Below, piece after piece: positions 60,001 to 64,000 of a stretch of DNA of 64,000 bases. Source of the DNA: Lytechinus variegatus (Eukaryota; Echinodermata; Echinoidea; Temnopleuroida; Toxopneustidae); contig NC_054741.1 of NCBI RefSeq assembly GCF_018143015.1, positions 58,712,197 to 58,776,196 of the forward strand, written 5' to 3'. The notes beneath the pieces are model-generated. The model ran no database searches. It was not told where the DNA came from and saw only the letters and a program-made list of their open reading frames with translations. The position numbers and the translations under genes were made by a program. Numbering within the stretch: position 1 is the first letter of the stretch; every line of letters begins with the position of its first letter.

Positions 60001-63000
60001 TGATTGGCTTATTCGGCTCAGTAGGGGAGTGGCCTAAAGGGACTTGATTGAGCGCTAATAGAGTTTTCAGAATACGAATTTGGAGGTACATTAGCCTTAG
60101 CGCTCCATTAAATGGGTAACTTAAAAGGAAATTTAAGTGGAAACTTACGAGACTTTTCAGAATACCCCCCCCCCCAGAACTGTTTTGTGAAATTAAGCGA
60201 ATCTTGAAAAGGTAATAACTCTCTCTTATTTCATATCTGATTTTGATAAAATTTTCAGCATTATGCTTGTTCTATTTTTCTCTTTTTATTAATATCAACT
60301 TTTTGTTGGAGTGGACATGTCCTTTAATGAAAAATAAAATTATACATGTACATGTAAAATGAATTTTTTGCTTCCTTTCTTTTTAAATTGAAGGGTTCAT
60401 TTTTTTTTATTTACAGGATCAAAGAAAGTGCTGCTATGTTGAGCAACTTTGAGGTGAGTAATTTTAAGTTAACTCTCAAGCTATGGTGTTGACTTTTGGC
60501 TTTGATAGCATAGTAAGAATGCTGTTACCAGTTGTCGTAGGATGTAAAAATAAATTGGTCTGTATAAAGTTATATTTACTCTGAAAATTGAGATATACAT
60601 GCTCAAACACACATTTTGAAAGAAGAACGATTATGTACTAGGATTATTTTTATTAGAGTCACCAGTTTTCTTCGGTATGGAAAACAACATTTCACAGAAT
60701 TCAGGAAAAACACAGAATTTCACTGAAAATGCACCCTTTTTTATGCCAGAATATTTGATCATGAAAGTGTGTATAAAATAAAATGTCTGATGAGCTTTAA
60801 TAAATGCACAGATAAAATTGTTTTTCAATTTTCTTACAAAATAGAATTTAGATTTTATTTCTGAGGAGCTTCTCACAAAATAGAATTTAGATTTTATTTC
60901 TGAGGAGCTTCTCACATGACATGGATGTCACAAAATTAAACATCAGCCGATCTGTATTGTTATTCCTGAATAGATTTCGTCAAACGTTCATTAATATGCT
61001 TCCCTAAATTTTCTGGCTCTATCTGAATCAAATTGACATCAGGGTTAACTTTCCTTTGGAGTTACCATTTCAAAGATGGAATACAGAATGTGATGCCCTT
61101 TGACCCCTATGCGTTGAACCAGAGTTTCCAACTATTTAGAAAAAGTCATAATTTTTATGATTTTCGTGTTGAATCATGCCATTAGTCACTTTTGGCCTTT
61201 TATGCTTGTGAGGTATAATAGGTACGGTATGTACTTATTTAATACACACATAGTAATACATTGCACAGTGGTGACATGTCTAGGCAAGCTGGTGAGCTCA
61301 CAAAGGTTATGTATTACCCTGGATTATGTATACCTGACATCAGGCCTGTTCGGTTGGAAAAAAAAACTGGCATTTATGCACATTGTGCATCTGTTCTATA
61401 TACCTCCTCTGAGAAATTTATCATACCGTGAGGCACATATGATTGTTATCTTAGAGTTATGACTTCAGTGCTGCTGGATTACTACTTGCAGCTCTGTTGA
61501 CCTTTCCATTTTTCCTTCGTCTTTCAGGTCCATGCTCTGCTTAAAGAATTACAATCGGGAAGCTCTCAGAGAGGGAAGAAGAGCATCAGTAAAAAGCAAC
61601 AGAACCTTGCCACAATATCCTATGAGGTTTGTTATGAAACACTTCTAAAATTAAGTTAACCCGTTTGAGACTAATCCCAAGTATCTTAGTCTCTTGAGAA
61701 TTTGCATTGCAGCAAGTGCATCTCTTATTCTAAATAGAAGAAAGTTGAAGACAGCATTGCAGATAAGTTGAGTTCCTCTGTGCTCCCCATTTTCATTCTA
61801 AAAGAAAAACACAAAGAATATAATTAGTATAATTTTATCTTACATATTTGAGGTTGAATAAATTCATTGGGTGTTGATTTGTTACTTTGTATATTACACT
61901 CATAGGAGCATAGGGAATTTAAGAACAGTAAGGTCCATTGGAAGAAAAAGTTGACATTCCTTTATCCTGATTGATAGAAATTTTCAGCTCACAAAAATTT
62001 TTTATTCTCTTAATTACAAAAAGTACCAATAATAAACAAATTAAATTATTTTTTATCCAATTGAATGTTGCATTTAGATGAATTGGTTAATGCATGATTG
62101 ATTTTAAGCATATACCCATGGTAGTTAGCCCCCCACCCCTACCCCCCCCCCAAAAAAAATGTTCATTCATGTTGGAATGATTTTTAATTCTTTTTTTTTC
62201 CTCAATAGATGTGTTGGTGATTGTTTGCATGATGCACTTAGTTAGCAATTTATCTACTGGAATATAGTTAGTGAACATGAGGCAGGGACACATTGACAGA
62301 ATGCCCCCCCCAAAAAAAAAAAAAATTACAAAAAAAAGTCTTCAAGCTCTTGGGGGGGAGGGATATGTTATTTGTATCAGTTGTGAGTTGTCAGGGGGGG
62401 CAAACTGCCACCCCCCCCCCCCCCCCGTAGGTATGCAAGTGCCCCCCTCCCCATCTGACGCTATGGAAACTGAAAGCCAATACAATGTGTGTGTCTGAAA
62501 AGGATTTCAAGGTATTCCAAAGCTGGAATGTCATGTTTTATATGTATGTTTGAGGAGCCATCCATGCCATGTTTCATGGAACCTATTTCTGTTAAAGAAA
62601 ATTGTAAATATCCCTGAGGAATTTATCGCAACCAATCAGATTGCATTGTATTAGTAGCTTATAACAATTAACATTGCTATGTTCTTTTGTGCAGACAATC
62701 AAATACCTTGAGAAGACTCCCTGCGGGCTTCAAACTCCTGAGGTAGTGGAGAAATTCCTGCGAGCTCTCACTCCATTCAGCCTTACCAAGTGAGTAGAAG
62801 AATTGACTGATCAAGGGGTTTTTCACAAAGAGTTGAGTCTGATTAAGTCGTGCTTAAATGCCAATGCTGACGTCATACAATCAACAATCTCATGGAATGA
62901 TATGTTGGAGAGCATGTGACCATTTGGGTAATGCATCATAAACCACACGTAATGGATTTTAAGGGTGATTTTTTTTTCTGTCACTTATCTTTGTGAAACA

Positions 63001-63883
63001 CTGTCTTGGTCCTTTTGACATCATCACCTGCAATCGATTGCAAATAGAGGATTCCGATTGGTTGATAGTGGGTTTGTTGAATGATCTATGCATGCAACAG
63101 TGATTATGATCAGTCAGCCTTTGTTTTATTGGTCACTACTAGGAAGTAATCCATTTTTATTGTTTGCTTTTTATGTGGATTTTTTTTTCTTAAATATTTT
63201 GTGATTTGGCCCTAATGGAGTGTTCATTCATTGATTGTTGAAAAACTTGTATTGATCTCAGCCAGTTTCCTACTTACTTAGGCAAATTCTTTCAGGAATT
63301 ATTGAGTTTGGTTGTGACTTATGTAGTCAGCAGGCTTATTTAAAGTAAAAACTGAGATGTGTGTATTTAATAATCCCAGATTTCACACTTCCCAAGCATT
63401 TTATAGTGATTGCATCACAGAAAGCTACAAGCAAAGATTATATCCTGACATAATCAACCCATTCCATGCTTGAGAATTCATTGACATTTTGGTTGGAATC
63501 CTCCAGACCATTTTTCATCAAAATTATGTTTTCAAATGATTGCAAAATGAAGCCTCATTAACATTTTTTTTTACATCATATCAACTGAACCACGTCAATT
63601 TTAGAATGTACAGGTGTTTAATATAGAAATAATTAAAAAATGATACATTTGGAAAATTTATGAAAACTTGATATTGATAACAGAACACTGACTGCATTGT
63701 CGTATTTCCTCTTTGAGTACCAGTACTTTGCATGATTTCATGAATTTTGAATAGAGCTATGAACAAATTTGTACATTTTCCCAGACTCAGAATTGCAATG
63801 CCTGTCACACTTCATTTCTTAATAGGTCTGAGAAATTGCAGCTTCTAAATCATAGGCCGACAACAACAGTAGAAATAATGGCA
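57071..63883 (+). CDS. CRCP: CRCP / RPC9, RNA polymerase III stalk subunit (partial, runs off right edge)
   Basis: Five coding exons join in phase: 57071-57078 (only 8 nt), 60417-60453, 61528-61626, 62695-62789 and 63826-63883, giving the first 99 residues; the rest lies beyond the window. The translation, MEVIKESAAMLSNFEVHALL, then QQNLATISYE, TIKYLEKTPCGLQ, and SEKLQLLNHRPTTTVEIM, follows human CRCP (about 148 aa) closely. Known role: the Rpb4-like half of the Pol III stalk, pairing with RPC8 (Rpb7-like) and helping initiation; the vertebrate protein was first named for a part in CGRP receptor signalling. The HRDC-like helical fold starts at the second exon. Intron 1 (3.3 kb) carries a nested repeat pair. 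Transcribed away from CHEK2, 5.1 kb apart. Confidence 0.95.
57966..58200. repeat. Diverged array related to the GCGAGCGCGAAGCGCGAGC repeats
   Basis: Three degenerate copies of the motif (ATGAGTGCAAAGCACGAGCT at 57974, ATGCGAGTGCAAAGTGCTAG at 58067, GATGCAAGTGCGAAGCTAAA at 58177) lie about 95-110 bp apart. This is a decayed piece of the array type seen at 9, 16 and 52 kb. It lies in CRCP intron 1, next to CT-rich DNA. Confidence 0.55.
58226..60325. mobile_element. MITE of the AAGGACAAGTCCACCCC family, split by a later insertion
   Basis: The left part (58226-58660) begins AAGGTCAAGTCCACCCCAG. The right part (60177-60325) begins CTGTTTTGTGAAATTAAGCG and ends GAGTGGACATGTCCTTTAA. Together they match the other copies, with the break at the GATGTGCATA...ACTGTTTT position. 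The 1.5-kb element at 58665-60176 lies between them. Confidence 0.75.
58665..60176. mobile_element. Terminal-inverted-repeat element, GGTATTCTGAAAAG family, nested insertion
   Basis: The left end AGGGGCGGTATTCTGAAAG and the right end CTTTTCAGAATACCCCCC (C tract) bound 1.5 kb. GAAC flanks both sides (58661-58664 and 60177-60180), a likely 4-bp duplication. GGTATTCTGAAA recurs at 58701 and 58816, and inverted TTTTCAGAATAC at 60064. Open frames inside are short and not transposase-like. The architecture matches the element in GSTT intron 1. Confidence 0.7.
60836..60913. repeat. Two-copy tandem repeat, 39-bp period
   Basis: The unit from ACAAAATAGAATTTAGATTT to GAGGAGCTTCTC is present twice in direct succession (60836-60874 and 60875-60913) with no mismatch seen. 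In CRCP intron 2. Confidence 0.8.
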
Positions 63884-64000
63884 GTAAGTAGCTCATTCTG
63901 TAATCAACTAGATTTATATTATTTTTTCTACAGTATTACTGAAATTATATTAGTTTCAATGTGCAAGAAGTATAGACTGTATTTATGTAGTTATGGAGGT

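Overview
This looks like a nuclear window from a marine deuterostome, most likely an echinoid (sea urchin). It is AT-rich, with short exons, GT-AG introns, many small foldback transposons, tRNA-derived SINEs, and vertebrate-like orthologues of CHEK2, ALKBH4, GSTT and CRCP. The assignment to sea urchin rests on repeat style and gene content; I could run no database search.

Gene layout, left to right. ALKBH4 lies on the minus strand at 1.65-3.84 kb (three coding exons, 312 aa, apparently whole). An orphan protein kinase with HND/DLG catalytic motifs is on the minus strand at 13.05-15.33 kb (three visible coding exons, about 420 aa). A theta-class glutathione S-transferase is on the plus strand at 18.37-26.02 kb (224 aa). 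Its third exon is present in two diverged copies of the same length and phase. CHEK2 is on the minus strand at 35.70-51.95 kb (13 coding exons, 539 aa, reconstructed end to end with every splice phase matching). CRCP/RPC9, the RNA polymerase III stalk subunit, is on the plus strand from 57.07 kb and runs off the right edge (first five coding exons). The kinase and GSTT are divergent, GSTT and CHEK2 are convergent, and CHEK2 and CRCP are divergent. No shared pathway links the five genes. CHEK2 and ALKBH4 have nuclear or cytoskeletal roles, GSTT is a detoxification enzyme, and CRCP belongs to the Pol III machinery.

The rest is mostly non-coding and rich in mobile elements. I see hAT-like elements (two with convincing 8-bp target duplications), a Tc1/mariner-like element flanked by TA, several palindromic MITE families present in two to five copies, two tRNA-derived SINEs and two decayed LINE fragments. 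There are also tandem arrays. One in a CHEK2 intron carries six regularly spaced DR1-type nuclear-receptor motifs. Three separate elements carry arrays with about a 110-bp period, in which a short GC-rich palindrome is kept almost unchanged while the AT-rich spacers diverge. I found no RNA gene beyond the SINE heads, and no CRISPR or prokaryote-type operon structure.

The best leads are the paired GSTT exons, the 110-bp arrays with the conserved palindrome, the HND/DLG kinase, a CHK2 N-terminus with a single ATM-type TQ site, and the DR1 array inside CHEK2.
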